From: Microlunatus speluncae
Lineage (GTDB): Bacteria; Actinomycetota; Actinomycetes; Propionibacteriales; Propionibacteriaceae
Assembly: GCF_009299835.1 (NCBI RefSeq)
Contig: NZ_VKCZ01000012.1
Location: forward strand, 62,001 to 126,000
DNA: 64,000 bases
Reading direction: 5' to 3'
Each line of letters begins with the position of its first letter. The first letter of the stretch is position 1. Both the position numbers and the translations under genes were made by a program. Of the stretch, positions 50,353-59,847 are shown in pieces. The notes under the pieces were generated by a model. The model was not told the origin of the DNA. It worked only from the letters and a program-made list of their open reading frames with translations, and made no database searches.

Positions 50353-50579
50353 TCAGGTGGGGCGGAGGGAGGTGCGCCAGGGGGTGGCGGAAGGGCGGGG
50401 CTGGGTGGGGAGGGTGCGCCAGTAGGCGGACCAGCCGGTGGGGCGGCGCTCGGTGGGAGCAGGGGTCGGGCGGGTGAGGGTGGCCAGGGCGGCGACTACG
50501 GCGGCGAGCTCCTCGTCGGTCGGGTTGCCCCTGATCACCATCGGCTCAGTCACCATCGGCTCGGTCACCATCGGCTCGG

Positions 50580-50583
<4 letters not shown>
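50353..50583 (-). CDS. accE: Acyl-CoA carboxylase epsilon subunit
   Basis: This is a 76-residue protein. After three exact VTEPM units (residues 1-16), IRGNPTDEELAAVVAALATLTRP is the beta-binding segment of actinobacterial AccE/PccE epsilon subunits. The C-terminal part is basic and Trp/Thr/Pro-rich (TGWSAYWRTLPTQPRPS). Epsilon bridges and stimulates the alpha-beta complex of acetyl/propionyl-CoA carboxylase. The GTG start overlaps the pccB stop by four bases, so both are made together. The N-terminal repeat reflects three tandem 15-bp units GTGACCGAGCCGATG, each starting with a GTG that could itself initiate, so the true start is ambiguous. Confidence 0.9.
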
Positions 50584-52175
<1,592 letters not shown>

Positions 52176-52341
52176 AGCGGCACCCTAATGCGGTGCCCCG
52201 GACCAGGGTGCTGCCTGCCGCCGGTGGTGGACCGGATCCTGCCCCTGGATCGGGGAATTCTCCGCCGGGTAGTCGCGGGCGGATCTTCCCCGTTGCTGCC
52301 GGCCGGACTCGCGGTCGCGGCTGAGGCGACGAGTGTCGGCG

Positions 52342-52347
52342 TAGGCT
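52342..52347 (+). promoter_or_regulatory. -10 box TAGGCT of birA, leaderless type
   Basis: TAGGCT ends eight bases before the GTG at 52356 and is identical to boxes before the DinB-like gene and purK. Confidence 0.55.
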
Positions 52348-52355
52348 GACCGATC

Positions 52356-53165
52356 GTGTCGTACGACGAGCCGCTGGATCCCGACGCCATCCGGGCCGAG
52401 GTGATCACCTCCGACTCGCTCTGGCGCCGGGTCGACGTGGTGGCCGAGACCGGCTCCACCAACGCCGATCTGGCCGCCCGCGCCCGGGCCGGCGAGCCGT
52501 CCGGAACGGTGCTGATCGCCGACCACCAGACGGCGGCGCGCGGCCGTCTCGGCCGGTCCTGGAGCGCGCCGGCGGGCACGTCGATCGGCCTGTCGATGCT
52601 GGTCCGGCCCGAGGCCGTGCCACCGGAGCGGTGGACCTGGTTGCCGCTGGTGGCCGGCATCGCGGTCAGCGAATCGCTGCAACGGGCGGCGAAGCTCCCC
52701 GCCGAACTGAAATGGCCGAACGACGTGCTGGTCCGGGACCGGAAGATCAGCGGCATTCTGGCCGAGCGGATCGAGCCGGCCGGCGCCGATTCCGGGGCGG
52801 GCTGTGTGATCGGGATCGGGATCAACGTCGGCCTGTCGGCCGAGGACCTGCCGGTGCCGACCGCGACCTCGATCCGGCTGCAGCCCGACGCCGCCCCGGT
52901 CGGCCGGGACCGGATGATCATCACCGTGCTCAACGCCTTCGCGCTGCTCTACCGGCAGTGGTCGGAGGCGACCGACGACACCGCCCTGGCCGCGGCCTAT
53001 CTGGCCCGCTGCGGCACCATCGGCCGTCGGGTCCGGGTGCTGCTGGCGGGGAAGCCGGACGTGGTCGGCGACGCCGAGGCGATCGACACGGCCGGCCGGC
53101 TGGTGGTCGGGACGCCCGCCGGGCGGGTCACCTTCGGCGCCGGCGACATCGTCCACCTGCGCTGA
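52356..53165 (+). CDS. birA: Biotin--[acetyl-CoA-carboxylase] ligase
   Basis: This 269-residue enzyme lacks an N-terminal DNA-binding domain, so it is a class I ligase without repressor function. VVAETGSTNADLAARARAGEPSGTVLIADHQTAARGRLGRSWSAPAG (about residues 24-70) contains the ARGRLGR adenylate-binding loop. AELKWPNDVLVRDRKISGILAE (about 112-133) contains the KWPND signature with the catalytic Lys. GIGINVG binds biotin. A C-terminal SH3-like part ends GRVTFGAGDIVHLR. It activates biotin with ATP and attaches it to the carboxylase alpha chain, for example Lys552 of the protein at 3271. Placement beside pccB-accE fits. Confidence 0.95.
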   Translation: MSYDEPLDPDAIRAEVITSDSLWRRVDVVAETGSTNADLAARARAGEPSGTVLIADHQTAARGRLGRSWSAPAGTSIGLSMLVRPEAVPPERWTWLPLVAGIAVSESLQRAAKLPAELKWPNDVLVRDRKISGILAERIEPAGADSGAGCVIGIGINVGLSAEDLPVPTATSIRLQPDAAPVGRDRMIITVLNAFALLYRQWSEATDDTALAAAYLARCGTIGRRVRVLLAGKPDVVGDAEAIDTAGRLVVGTPAGRVTFGAGDIVHLR

Positions 53166-53220
53166 CGTACCCCTTCTCGGCAGGCGCGCCGATTGGCGTG
53201 GGTGTGTCACGATGGGCCGC

Positions 53221-53745
53221 ATGGGATTACCGGCCAAACTGCTGGGCGCCGACGAGCACGTCGTGCTGCACATGCGGACCCATGGGAAGGCGCTGATTCT
53301 GCCGGCGCTCGCACTTGTCCTCTGCGGGGCACTGATCGGGGTCGGGCTTGCCCTGATCCCGATGGATCTGCGCCCGGTGGGGCAGTACTTCATCGTCGCG
53401 CTCGGCGTGATCCTGATCATCTGGTGGTCGGTCGCGCCGTTCCTGCGCTGGCTGACCCGGACCTACACGATCACCAACCGGCGGCTGATCACCCGCTGGG
53501 GGATCCTGAACAAGGTCGGCAAGGATCTGCCGCTGATCCGGATCAACGATGTGTCGTACGAGCGCAGCCTGCTCGACCGGATGCTCGGCTGCGGCACCCT
53601 CAACATCCAGACCGCCGCGGACGCCGGGCCGATCGTGCTCGACGATGTGCCGGATGTCGAGCGGGTGCATGTGGTGATGACCGAGCTGCTGTTCGGCACC
53701 GGCGGCCACGACACCGAGCCGCCGGACCGAAGCTCCGACACGTGA
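53221..53745 (+). CDS. PH domain-containing membrane protein (YdbS-like)
   Basis: This 174-residue protein (from the ATG at 53221) starts with LPAKLLGADEHVVLHMRTHGKALILPALALV, a short soluble piece before two membrane helices (about residues 24-46 and 54-75). The bacterial PH (bPH2) domain follows: LTRTYTITNRRLITRWGILNKVGKDLPLIRINDVSYERSLLDRMLGCGTLNIQTA. The domain faces the cytoplasm and probably helps assemble or regulate membrane complexes. An ATG three codons upstream is an alternative, but a CACGAT box lies just before 53221. Its stop overlaps the enoyl-CoA hydratase start (GTGA). Confidence 0.85.
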   Translation: MGLPAKLLGADEHVVLHMRTHGKALILPALALVLCGALIGVGLALIPMDLRPVGQYFIVALGVILIIWWSVAPFLRWLTRTYTITNRRLITRWGILNKVGKDLPLIRINDVSYERSLLDRMLGCGTLNIQTAADAGPIVLDDVPDVERVHVVMTELLFGTGGHDTEPPDRSSDT

Positions 53746-54515
53746 CGGTCGAAACCCTGCGGCTCGGCGAGCACACCGCCGAATTGATCTTGAACCGGCC
53801 GGAGGCGCTGAACGCGATCTCGACCGCGTTCGCCGAGGCGATCACCGCTGCCTGTGCCACCCTGGCCGAGGACCGATCCGTCGACGTCGTGGTGATCACC
53901 AGCGGGTCGGCCAAGGCGTTCAGCGTCGGCGCCGATCTGAAGGAACGGGCCGGATTCAGCGATGATCAACTCGAGGCGCAGCGGCCGGTGATGCGCGCCG
54001 CCTTCGCCGCCGTACGTGAGTTGCCGATGCCGACCATCGCCGCCGTCGAAGGGTACGCACTCGGCGGCGGCTGCGAGCTCGCCCTGGCCGCGGACCTGAT
54101 CGTGGCCGGCGCGGACGCGACCTTCGGGCTGCCCGAGACGTCGGTCGGCCTGGTGCCCGGCGGCGGTGGCACCCAGGCCCTGCCGCGGCGGGTCGGTCGG
54201 GCCCGTGCCGCGGAGTTGATCTTCACCGGCCGCCGGATCGACGCCGAGGAGGCGGGCCGGATCGGCCTGGCCGACCGCGTCGTCCCGGCCAGCAGCGCGC
54301 GGCAGCAGGCGATCGACCTGGCGGTGATCATCGGGGCCAATGCGCCGGCCGCGGTCCGGCAGGCCAAGCGGGCCCTGCGCGACGGCGCCGACCGGCCGCT
54401 GGCCGAGGCGCTGGAGATCGAGGACGAGGCGTGGCGGGCGGCGGCGTTTTCGCCCGACCGGCGCGAAGGAATCGCCGCCTTCGTGGAGAAGCGGCGACCG
54501 GAGTGGAGCAGATGA
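53742..54515 (+). CDS. Enoyl-CoA hydratase/isomerase family protein
   Basis: The 257-residue crotonase-fold protein shows AELILNRPEALNAISTAFAEA, FSVGADLKERAGFSDD (oxyanion-hole Gly), IAAVEGYALGGGCELALAADLIVAG (about residues 99-123; second oxyanion Gly and the first catalytic Glu) and FGLPETSVGLVPGGGGTQALPRRVG (about 128-152; second catalytic Glu). Both Glu residues of true hydratases are kept. It hydrates trans-2-enoyl-CoA in beta-oxidation or branched-chain catabolism. The start is a GTG overlapping the PH-domain gene stop, and its stop overlaps the GtrA start, so three unrelated functions are translationally chained. Confidence 0.93.
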   Translation: MTVETLRLGEHTAELILNRPEALNAISTAFAEAITAACATLAEDRSVDVVVITSGSAKAFSVGADLKERAGFSDDQLEAQRPVMRAAFAAVRELPMPTIAAVEGYALGGGCELALAADLIVAGADATFGLPETSVGLVPGGGGTQALPRRVGRARAAELIFTGRRIDAEEAGRIGLADRVVPASSARQQAIDLAVIIGANAPAAVRQAKRALRDGADRPLAEALEIEDEAWRAAAFSPDRREGIAAFVEKRRPEWSR

Positions 54516-54961
54516 CCGAGACGATCGAGGCTTCCGTGGATGAGCAACCCGAGCGGATGCCGCTGGGCCAGCAGCTGTTCCGGTTCGTGGCCACCGGGGG
54601 CCTGTCGGCGATCGTCGACTTCGGCTCCTGGACGCTGCTGACGATGCTCGGCCTGAACACCTCGATCGCCAAGGCGATCGGCTTCGTCCTGGGCACCACC
54701 ACGGCCTATCTGATCAACCGCCGCTGGACCTTCAAGGCCACCCACTCGGCCCGTCGCTTCATCGCGGTCTTCGTGCTCTATCTGGTCACCTTCTTCCTCA
54801 ACACCGGCCTGACCCTGCTGGTCTTCTGGCTGCTGCAGGAACACGGCCCGGCCAACCTGCCCCAGCTCGGCGCCCAGGTGATCGCGTTCGTGATCGGCCA
54901 GGGCGCCGCCACCACGGTCAACTTCATCGTCCAGCGGTTCCTGATCTTCCGCTTCCGCTGA
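54512..54961 (+). CDS. GtrA-family membrane protein
   Basis: This 149-residue protein has four predicted membrane helices and the GtrA-like motifs LFRFVATGGLSAIVDFGSWTLLT at the start, KAIGFVLGTTTAYLINRRWTFKATHS in the middle and FIVQRFLIFRF at the C-terminus. Members are thought to move or help flip polyprenyl-phosphate-linked sugars for cell-surface glycosylation. The ATG overlaps the hydratase stop by four bases. In mycobacteria a GtrA-like protein is linked to arabinogalactan precursors, so with the dpr operon in this window a role in wall polymer export is possible, though inferred only from family membership. Confidence 0.88.
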   Translation: MTETIEASVDEQPERMPLGQQLFRFVATGGLSAIVDFGSWTLLTMLGLNTSIAKAIGFVLGTTTAYLINRRWTFKATHSARRFIAVFVLYLVTFFLNTGLTLLVFWLLQEHGPANLPQLGAQVIAFVIGQGAATTVNFIVQRFLIFRFR

Positions 54962-54993
54962 GGTTCCGTTGCCTGATTCAGCACCCTGGCCTG

Positions 54994-55023
54994 CCCCTTC
55001 GACAGGCTCAGGGAACGAACAAG
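54994..55023 (-). repeat. Solo family B arm (reverse orientation)
   Basis: A single arm CCCCTTCGACAGGCTCAGGG plus AACGAACAAG lies between the GtrA gene and purK, without an inverted partner nearby. Confidence 0.9.
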
Positions 55024-55036
55024 CCGGCGTCCCCAG

Positions 55037-55042
55037 TAGGCT
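55037..55042 (+). promoter_or_regulatory. -10 box TAGGCT of purK, leaderless type
   Basis: TAGGCT ends six bases before the GTG at 55049. No ribosome binding site is present. Confidence 0.6.
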
Positions 55043-55048
55043 GACGCC

Positions 55049-56215
55049 GTGCCGGATGCTGCTCCCACCACTCGCCCGTTCGTCGTCGGGATCATCGGCG
55101 GCGGCCAACTCGCCCGGATGATGTACGCGGCGTCGATCGGCCTCGGCGTCAAGGTCCGGCTGCTGGCCGAGGGACCGGACGTGTCGGCGGCCCAGGTGGT
55201 GGGTGACGTGACTGTGGGTGACTACACCGATCCCGAGACCGTACGCACCTTTGCCGCCGGCTGCGACGTGATCACCTTCGATCATGAGCACGTGCCGACC
55301 GGGCTGCTGCGCGATCTCGAGTCCGCGGGGATCCAGGTCCGCCCCGGACCGGCCGCGCTGATCCACGCGCAGGACAAGGCGATCATGCGGGAACGGCTGA
55401 CCGCGACCGGGATCCCGTGCCCGGCCAACCGCGTGGTCGCCGACGCGGAGGCGCTGCGCGCGTTCGGCGACGAGCAGGGCTGGCCGGTGATCGCCAAGAC
55501 CGCGACCGGCGGCTACGACGGCAAGGGCGTCTGGAAGATCGATTCGGCCGAGTCCGCCGAACTCCCGTTCAGCGGACTGCCGGACGGCATCCAGATCCTG
55601 GCCGAGGAGTTCGTACCGTTCTCCCGCGAGCTGAGTGCCCTGGTGGTGCGCTCGCCGTCCGGCCAGGCGGTCGCGTACCCGATCTCGGAATCCGTGCAGC
55701 GGGACGGGATCTGCGTCGAGACCGTCACTCCGGCACCCGGGCTGACCGAGGAGCAGGCGGTCGAGTGCCAGCGGCTGGCGCTGACCGTCGCCGCCGAGCT
55801 CGAGGTGGTCGGCCTGCTCGCGGTCGAGCTGATGCAGCGCGACGACGGCTCCGTGGTGGTCAACGAGCTGGCGATGAGGCCGCACAACACCGGCCACTGG
55901 ACGATCGACGGCTCGCACACCTCGCAGTTCGAGAACCACCTGCGCGCCGTGCTCGACCTGCCCCTCGGCGATCCCACGACCCGGGCGCCCTGGACGGTGA
56001 TGACCAACGTGCTCGGCGGCGCCGTCGATGATCTTCCTTCCGCGTTGCTGCACTGCTTCGCCCGCGATCGGCGGATCCGGGTCGAGCTGTACGGCAAGGA
56101 GGTCAAGGCCGGGCGCAAGGTCGGCCACGTGACCGCCTACGGTGATGATCTTGCCGACGTCCGACACCGGGCCCGGCACTCCGCCGGCTATCTGATGGGA
56201 GATCCGGATGCCTGA
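55049..56215 (+). CDS. purK: 5-(carboxyamino)imidazole ribonucleotide synthase
   Basis: The 388-residue ATP-grasp enzyme starts [22 protein letters not shown], the PurK signature loop. It continues with [21 protein letters not shown] (ATP-grasp Lys and glycine loop), [19 protein letters not shown] and [37 protein letters not shown] (metal-binding Glu/Asn and substrate Arg). PurK uses ATP and bicarbonate to carboxylate AIR to N5-CAIR in purine synthesis. It is followed by purE with an eight-base overlap, the standard two-gene order, and starts with a leaderless GTG. Confidence 0.96.
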   Translation: MPDAAPTTRPFVVGIIGGGQLARMMYAASIGLGVKVRLLAEGPDVSAAQVVGDVTVGDYTDPETVRTFAAGCDVITFDHEHVPTGLLRDLESAGIQVRPGPAALIHAQDKAIMRERLTATGIPCPANRVVADAEALRAFGDEQGWPVIAKTATGGYDGKGVWKIDSAESAELPFSGLPDGIQILAEEFVPFSRELSALVVRSPSGQAVAYPISESVQRDGICVETVTPAPGLTEEQAVECQRLALTVAAELEVVGLLAVELMQRDDGSVVVNELAMRPHNTGHWTIDGSHTSQFENHLRAVLDLPLGDPTTRAPWTVMTNVLGGAVDDLPSALLHCFARDRRIRVELYGKEVKAGRKVGHVTAYGDDLADVRHRARHSAGYLMGDPDA

Positions 56216-56729
56216 CCAGCCCCGGGTAGGAATTCTGATGGGCTCGGACTCGGACTGGCCGGTGATGCGGGCCGCCGCCGAGGCCGTGGCCGAATTCGAC
56301 GTGGCGTACGAGGCCGACGTCGTGTCGGCGCACCGGATGGCCGAGGCGATGGTGGACTACGGCCGGACAGCGCACACCCGAGGCATCGAGGTGATCATCT
56401 CCGGAGCCGGCGGCGCCGCCCACCTGCCGGGCATGCTGGCAGCGCTGACCCCGCTGCCGGTGATCGGCGTCCCGGTGCCGCTGAAATACCTGGACGGGAT
56501 GGATTCGCTGCTGTCGATCGTGCAGATGCCGGCCGGGGTCCCGGTCGCCACGGTGGCGATCGGCAACGCCCGCAACGCCGGCCTGCTGGCGATCCGGATC
56601 CTGGCCGCCGGCGACCCGGCGCTGACCGAGAAGATGATCACCTTCCAAGATCAACTCCGGGCCGCGGCCGAGGCCAAGGGGGAGAAGGTCCGGTCTGACG
56701 TCGTCGCCCGTCCGGGCGCCGCTTCGTGA
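56208..56729 (+). CDS. purE: 5-(carboxyamino)imidazole ribonucleotide mutase
   Basis: This 173-residue protein has [21 protein letters not shown] (the GSxSD substrate loop), [23 protein letters not shown] (catalytic His in SAHR) and [30 protein letters not shown]. These are the PurE class I signatures; the enzyme rearranges N5-CAIR, made by PurK, to CAIR. Its start overlaps purK by eight bases. Its stop overlaps the next gene's GTG, so a short-chain dehydrogenase is chained to the purine pair. It assembles as an octamer in characterised bacteria. Confidence 0.95.
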   Translation: MPDQPRVGILMGSDSDWPVMRAAAEAVAEFDVAYEADVVSAHRMAEAMVDYGRTAHTRGIEVIISGAGGAAHLPGMLAALTPLPVIGVPVPLKYLDGMDSLLSIVQMPAGVPVATVAIGNARNAGLLAIRILAAGDPALTEKMITFQDQLRAAAEAKGEKVRSDVVARPGAAS

Positions 56730-57502
56730 CCAGCGCCCGGTCCCCTGAGCCTGTCGAAGGGCAAGCCCGAACCGGCCATGTGTTGATCACCGGCGGCAGC
56801 CGCGGCATCGGCGCCGCCACCGCCCGACGGTTGGCCCGGGACGGTCGCAACGTGGTGATCACGTACGCGCACCGGGCCGAGGACGCCGAGCAGGTGGTGG
56901 CCGACTGTCGGGCCGCCGGTGTGGACGCCTGGGCCTATCAGGCGGAGCTGTCCGAGCCGGGGGCCGTGGACGGGCTGTTCACCCGCTTCGACGAGGAGAT
57001 CGGCCGGCTCGACGCCCTGGTGAACAATGCCGGCGTGGTGTCGCCGCAGGGCCCGGTGACCAGCTACGACAGCGATCGGGTCCGCCGGGTGATGGAGATC
57101 AACGTCGTCGCCGCGTTCGCGCTGGCGACCGAGGCGGCCCGCCGGTTGGCTGTTGATCATGGCGGGTCCGGCGGAGTGATCGTCAACGTGTCGTCCCGGG
57201 CGGCGATCCGCGGCGGTGCCTTCGAATACGTCGATTACGCCGCCAGCAAGGCGGCGCTGGACGCCCTCACCGTCGGGCTCGGCCTGGAGCTGGCCCAGCA
57301 GGGTGTGCGCGTCGTCGGCGTACGCCCCGGTGTGATCGACACCGAGATCCACGCGCCCGGGCGGCTGGAACGGGTGGCGCCGGAGGTCCCGCTGGGCCGC
57401 TCCGGCACCGCGGACGAGGTCGCCGCCGCGATTGCCTGGCTGATCAGCGACGAGGCCTCCTATGTGACCGGTTCGACGCTCGACGTCGGCGGCGGAAGGT
57501 AG
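56726..57502 (+). CDS. Short-chain dehydrogenase with repeat-derived N-terminus
   Basis: This 258-residue SDR has [23 protein letters not shown] (NAD(P)-binding loop), [16 protein letters not shown] (NNAG), [35 protein letters not shown] (Ser, Tyr and Lys) and a [11 protein letters not shown]-terminus. Residues 6-13 (SPEPVEGQ) are the translation of a family B repeat at 56741-56767. The GTG at 56726 overlaps the purE stop, but another in-frame GTG at 56780 begins right at VLITGG and would leave the repeat untranslated. SDRs normally need a few residues before the first strand, so the true start is unclear. The substrate is unknown. Confidence 0.87.
   Translation: MTSARSPEPVEGQARTGHVLITGGSRGIGAATARRLARDGRNVVITYAHRAEDAEQVVADCRAAGVDAWAYQAELSEPGAVDGLFTRFDEEIGRLDALVNNAGVVSPQGPVTSYDSDRVRRVMEINVVAAFALATEAARRLAVDHGGSGGVIVNVSSRAAIRGGAFEYVDYAASKAALDALTVGLGLELAQQGVRVVGVRPGVIDTEIHAPGRLERVAPEVPLGRSGTADEVAAAIAWLISDEASYVTGSTLDVGGGR
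56741..56767 (+). repeat. Solo family B arm inside the SDR coding start
   Basis: TCCCCTGAGCCTGTCGAAGG plus GCAAGCC lies within the N-terminal codons of the SDR gene and preserves the reading frame, giving the peptide PEPVEGQA. Confidence 0.9.
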
Positions 57503-57511
57503 ACAGCGACC

Positions 57512-58297
57512 ATGATCAGTGAGTTCTTCGCCGGCGTCGGGCTGCTCGGCCGCGGCGCCCGGGTGATCCTGCGCCGGCCCCGGCTGTTCCTGCTCGGCGC
57601 GCTACCGGCGGTGCTGACCACGATCCTGTTCCTGGCGTTGTTGATCACTCTGCTGGTCCGGATCGACGAGATCGTCGGCTGGCTGACGCCGTTCGCCGAC
57701 GGTTGGGCGGCCGGTTGGGCGACGACGATCCGGATCCTGATCGGTGTCGCCATCGTCGCCGGATCGATCCTGCTGATGGTGATCAGTTTCAGCGTGCTGA
57801 CGCTGGCGATCGGGGCGCCGCTCTACGACAAGATCTCCGAGGCGGTGGACGAGGCCGAGGGTGCACCGCCGCCGCAGCCCGAGCAGACCCTCGGGTCCGA
57901 GGTCGCCCGCGCCGTCCGGCAGGCCATCGGCGTGATCCTGCTGTCCCTCGGCTTCGCGCTGCTGATGATCCCGGTCGGCACCATCCCGGTGATCGGTCAG
58001 GTCGCCGGCGCCATCCTGTCGGCGATCTTCGGCGGCTGGATCCTTGCCCTGGAACTGATCGGCTCCGCCTGCGAACGCCGCGGCATCTTCACCCTGGGGG
58101 AGCGGCGAGCCCTGCTGCGGACCCAGCGGGCCAAGGTCCTCGGCCTCGGCATCCCCACCTTCCTCCTGCTCGCCGTCCCGGTCCTGGCGATCATCGTCTT
58201 CCCCATCGCCACCGCCGCCGGCACCCTCCTCGCCCGCGACCTCACTGCCGACTCCCGACCCACCCCGCCCGATCCGACAACAAACGCGGCAGTTTGA
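57512..58297 (+). CDS. EI24/CysZ-like membrane protein
   Basis: The 261-residue protein has about four to five membrane helices: RPRLFLLGALPAVLTTILFLALLITLLVRI, TIRILIGVAIVAGSILLMVISFSVLTLAIGAPLYDKISEAVDEAEG and further helices ending FLLLAVPVLAIIVFPIATAAG. The APLYDKISE loop is typical of the EI24-domain family, which includes the sulfate transporter CysZ. Substrate is unknown. It starts nine bases after the SDR stop and may share its transcript. The final residues TTNAAV and stop are encoded by the family C repeat, as in the AbiEi-like gene. Confidence 0.86.
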   Translation: MISEFFAGVGLLGRGARVILRRPRLFLLGALPAVLTTILFLALLITLLVRIDEIVGWLTPFADGWAAGWATTIRILIGVAIVAGSILLMVISFSVLTLAIGAPLYDKISEAVDEAEGAPPPQPEQTLGSEVARAVRQAIGVILLSLGFALLMIPVGTIPVIGQVAGAILSAIFGGWILALELIGSACERRGIFTLGERRALLRTQRAKVLGLGIPTFLLLAVPVLAIIVFPIATAAGTLLARDLTADSRPTPPDPTTNAAV

Positions 58298-58349
58298 GCG
58301 ATCCGCGGCAGTTGCAACGGCCGCGGATGAGTGGAACTGCCGCGTCTGT
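58280..58349. repeat. Imperfect palindrome, family C
   Basis: ACAAACGCGGCAGTTTGAGC at the left and AACTGCCGCGTCTGT at the right frame two central CCGCGG boxes; the arms are imperfect. The EI24 gene stop (58295-58297) lies in the left arm. The minus-strand DUF1905 gene ends just after the right arm. Confidence 0.9.
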
Positions 58350-58359
58350 CTCAGACGGA

Positions 58360-58809
58360 TCAGCGGGCGCGGCCCTCGCGGAGCATGGCGACCGAACTGG
58401 CGACCCGCTTGTCTCGGGTCTCGGGCTTCTTGGCGCCGGTGATCTGCAGGGTGTGCCAGCTCTGCTTGCTGTACGACAGCGACTCGAAGAACTCCTTGGC
58501 CGCCGGCTCCGCGGCCAGCGCCTCGGCGAAATCGTCGGGCACCTCGATCACCCGCTCGGCGGTGTCCAACTCCACCTCGACGTCAAGCACGTCACCGGCC
58601 GCGACCCCGGCCTCGCCGCGCCGGTCGGCGCTGACCCCGAGCATGTAGCGGCCGCCCATCTTGGCGATCGAGGTGCGGAATTCGTACCCCTTGATCTTGA
58701 CCACGACCTTCGGGTGGCCGCCGCCGCCCAGACCCTCGACGATGCTGTCGGGCACCTCGAAGCCGGCGGTGTTCTTGCCGGAGGACTCGAGCTCGGCGCG
58801 GAACTTCAT
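58360..58809 (-). CDS. DUF1905/YdeI-like protein
   Basis: This 149-residue protein starts with the DUF1905 pattern (KFRAELESSGKNTAGFEVPDSIVEGLGGGGHPKVVVKIKGYEFRTSIAKMGGRYMLGVSADRRGEAGVAAGDVLDVEVELDT). It ends in a YdeI/OmpD-like helical segment (DDFAEALAAEPAAKEFFESLSYSKQSWHTLQI, then KPETRDKRVASSVAMLREGR). Such two-part proteins are common in actinobacteria; the domain folds as a small barrel and no enzyme activity is known. It is cytoplasmic and monocistronic, with a family C repeat just beyond its stop. Confidence 0.85.
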   Translation of the reverse strand: MKFRAELESSGKNTAGFEVPDSIVEGLGGGGHPKVVVKIKGYEFRTSIAKMGGRYMLGVSADRRGEAGVAAGDVLDVEVELDTAERVIEVPDDFAEALAAEPAAKEFFESLSYSKQSWHTLQITGAKKPETRDKRVASSVAMLREGRAR

Positions 58810-58867
58810 GATGATCTCCGTTCGTCAGGGCGGTTGCACCAGGAAAGACTGCCGATCCCGGCCGAAC

Positions 58868-59533
58868 TCATCGGGCCTCCGGCGACTTTGTCCGGCCGGC
58901 CCGCTGGTCGCGGATCCGGAAGACCTGCCCGGCGATCATCGGCGTCAGCGCCCAGACGAAGAACGCCAACGAGCCGATCACCGCATAGACCGGGATGGAG
59001 ATCAGGAACGCTGCGGCCATCGGCAGCACCCCGCGCAGTGACCCGTAGAGCCGCGCCGGGTCGAAGCCCACGCGCATCAGGTCACCCTTGATCAGATAGC
59101 GGACGATCAGCGCGAAGACCAGGAACTGCAGCCCCTGGGTGCCGGCATAGATGCTGAACCGCAGCAGGTTGCCGTCGCCCAGGCTGATGATCTTGGTCGT
59201 GAACGGGGTCAGCACGATCAGCAGCAGCCAGACCAGATTGAGCTGCACCAGTCGGCGGGAGACCGAACGCAGATAGCGGAAGACCCGGAAGTGGGTGGAC
59301 CAGTGGATCGCGATCACCACGAAGCTGATCAGGAACGCCAGATACTCGTCGCTGTGCTCGGAGAAGAAGGTGAGCATCTCGCCGACCTGTTCACCTTTGT
59401 CGCCGGTCAGCTCTTCGGGGATCGGCAGCTCCAGCGCGAGCAGCGTCATCGCGATCGCCATCACCGCATCGCTGAAGAAGGTCAACCGCTCCGCGGCGGC
59501 CGACCCGCTCTCTTTCTCCATCTCCTCGGACAC
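58868..59533 (-). CDS. TMEM175-family potassium channel subunit
   Basis: The 221-residue protein has five to six membrane helices. The first carries [21 protein letters not shown] (about residues 16-36), the FSDAxxAI signature of the TMEM175/DUF1211 family, which forms the pore in prokaryotic K+ channels (tetramers of single-repeat subunits). The linker [49 protein letters not shown] matches the family. It would sit in the cytoplasmic membrane and conduct potassium. It is divergent from the proA region and monocistronic. Confidence 0.9.
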   Translation of the reverse strand: MSEEMEKESGSAAAERLTFFSDAVMAIAMTLLALELPIPEELTGDKGEQVGEMLTFFSEHSDEYLAFLISFVVIAIHWSTHFRVFRYLRSVSRRLVQLNLVWLLLIVLTPFTTKIISLGDGNLLRFSIYAGTQGLQFLVFALIVRYLIKGDLMRVGFDPARLYGSLRGVLPMAAAFLISIPVYAVIGSLAFFVWALTPMIAGQVFRIRDQRAGRTKSPEAR

Positions 59534-59592
59534 GGCCGCAGCTTAGCGACGCTATGAACGTTCGGCGGCATCCTCGGCCGGAACCTCCCCTG

Positions 59593-59745
59593 GTGCGTTT
59601 CTCTACCTGTGTCGACTTTCGCGGCCTGGCGGGGCCGGTGGGGGTGCGTTTCTCTACCTGTGTCGACTTTCGTGCCATGGTCGGGCCGGTTGGGCGTGCG
59701 TTTCTCCACCGGGGTCGACTTTCGCGCGCCGATCGCGGCCGTTGG
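59593..59745 (+). repeat. Three tandem copies of a 51-52-bp unit
   Basis: Copies begin GTGCGTTTCTCTACCTGTG at 59593 and 59644 and GTGCGTTTCTCCACCGGGG at 59696. Each is followed by TCGACTTTCG and a G-rich spacer containing GGGCCGGT in the first two. The period is 51-52 bp. Confidence 0.88.
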
Positions 59746-59834
59746 CGGCTCGATTCGCTCGCCCGGGCTTCGGATCGCCCTTGGGCCGGGGTGCGCGGAT
59801 CGTCGGTGGTGTCCGCCGGCAGCTCGGCACGGAC

Positions 59835-59840
59835 TAGATT
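59835..59840 (+). promoter_or_regulatory. -10 box TAGATT of proA, leaderless type
   Basis: TAGATT ends seven bases before the GTG at 59848, with no ribosome binding site. Confidence 0.55.
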
Positions 59841-59847
59841 TGGCCCG

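Larger units (their letters stand above)
59534..59847. other. 314-bp intergenic region with three direct repeats upstream of proA
   Basis: No gene is visible. Three tandem copies (59593-59745) of a 52-bp unit and the leaderless proA promoter fill the right part. The left 50 bp hold the promoter of the TMEM175 gene on the minus strand. Confidence 0.7.

Noticed and set aside
59554..59847. N-terminal extension of ProA reading through the tandem repeats
   Set aside because: The extra 98 residues translate the repeats, no ribosome site precedes them, and a leaderless promoter points to the GTG at 59848.
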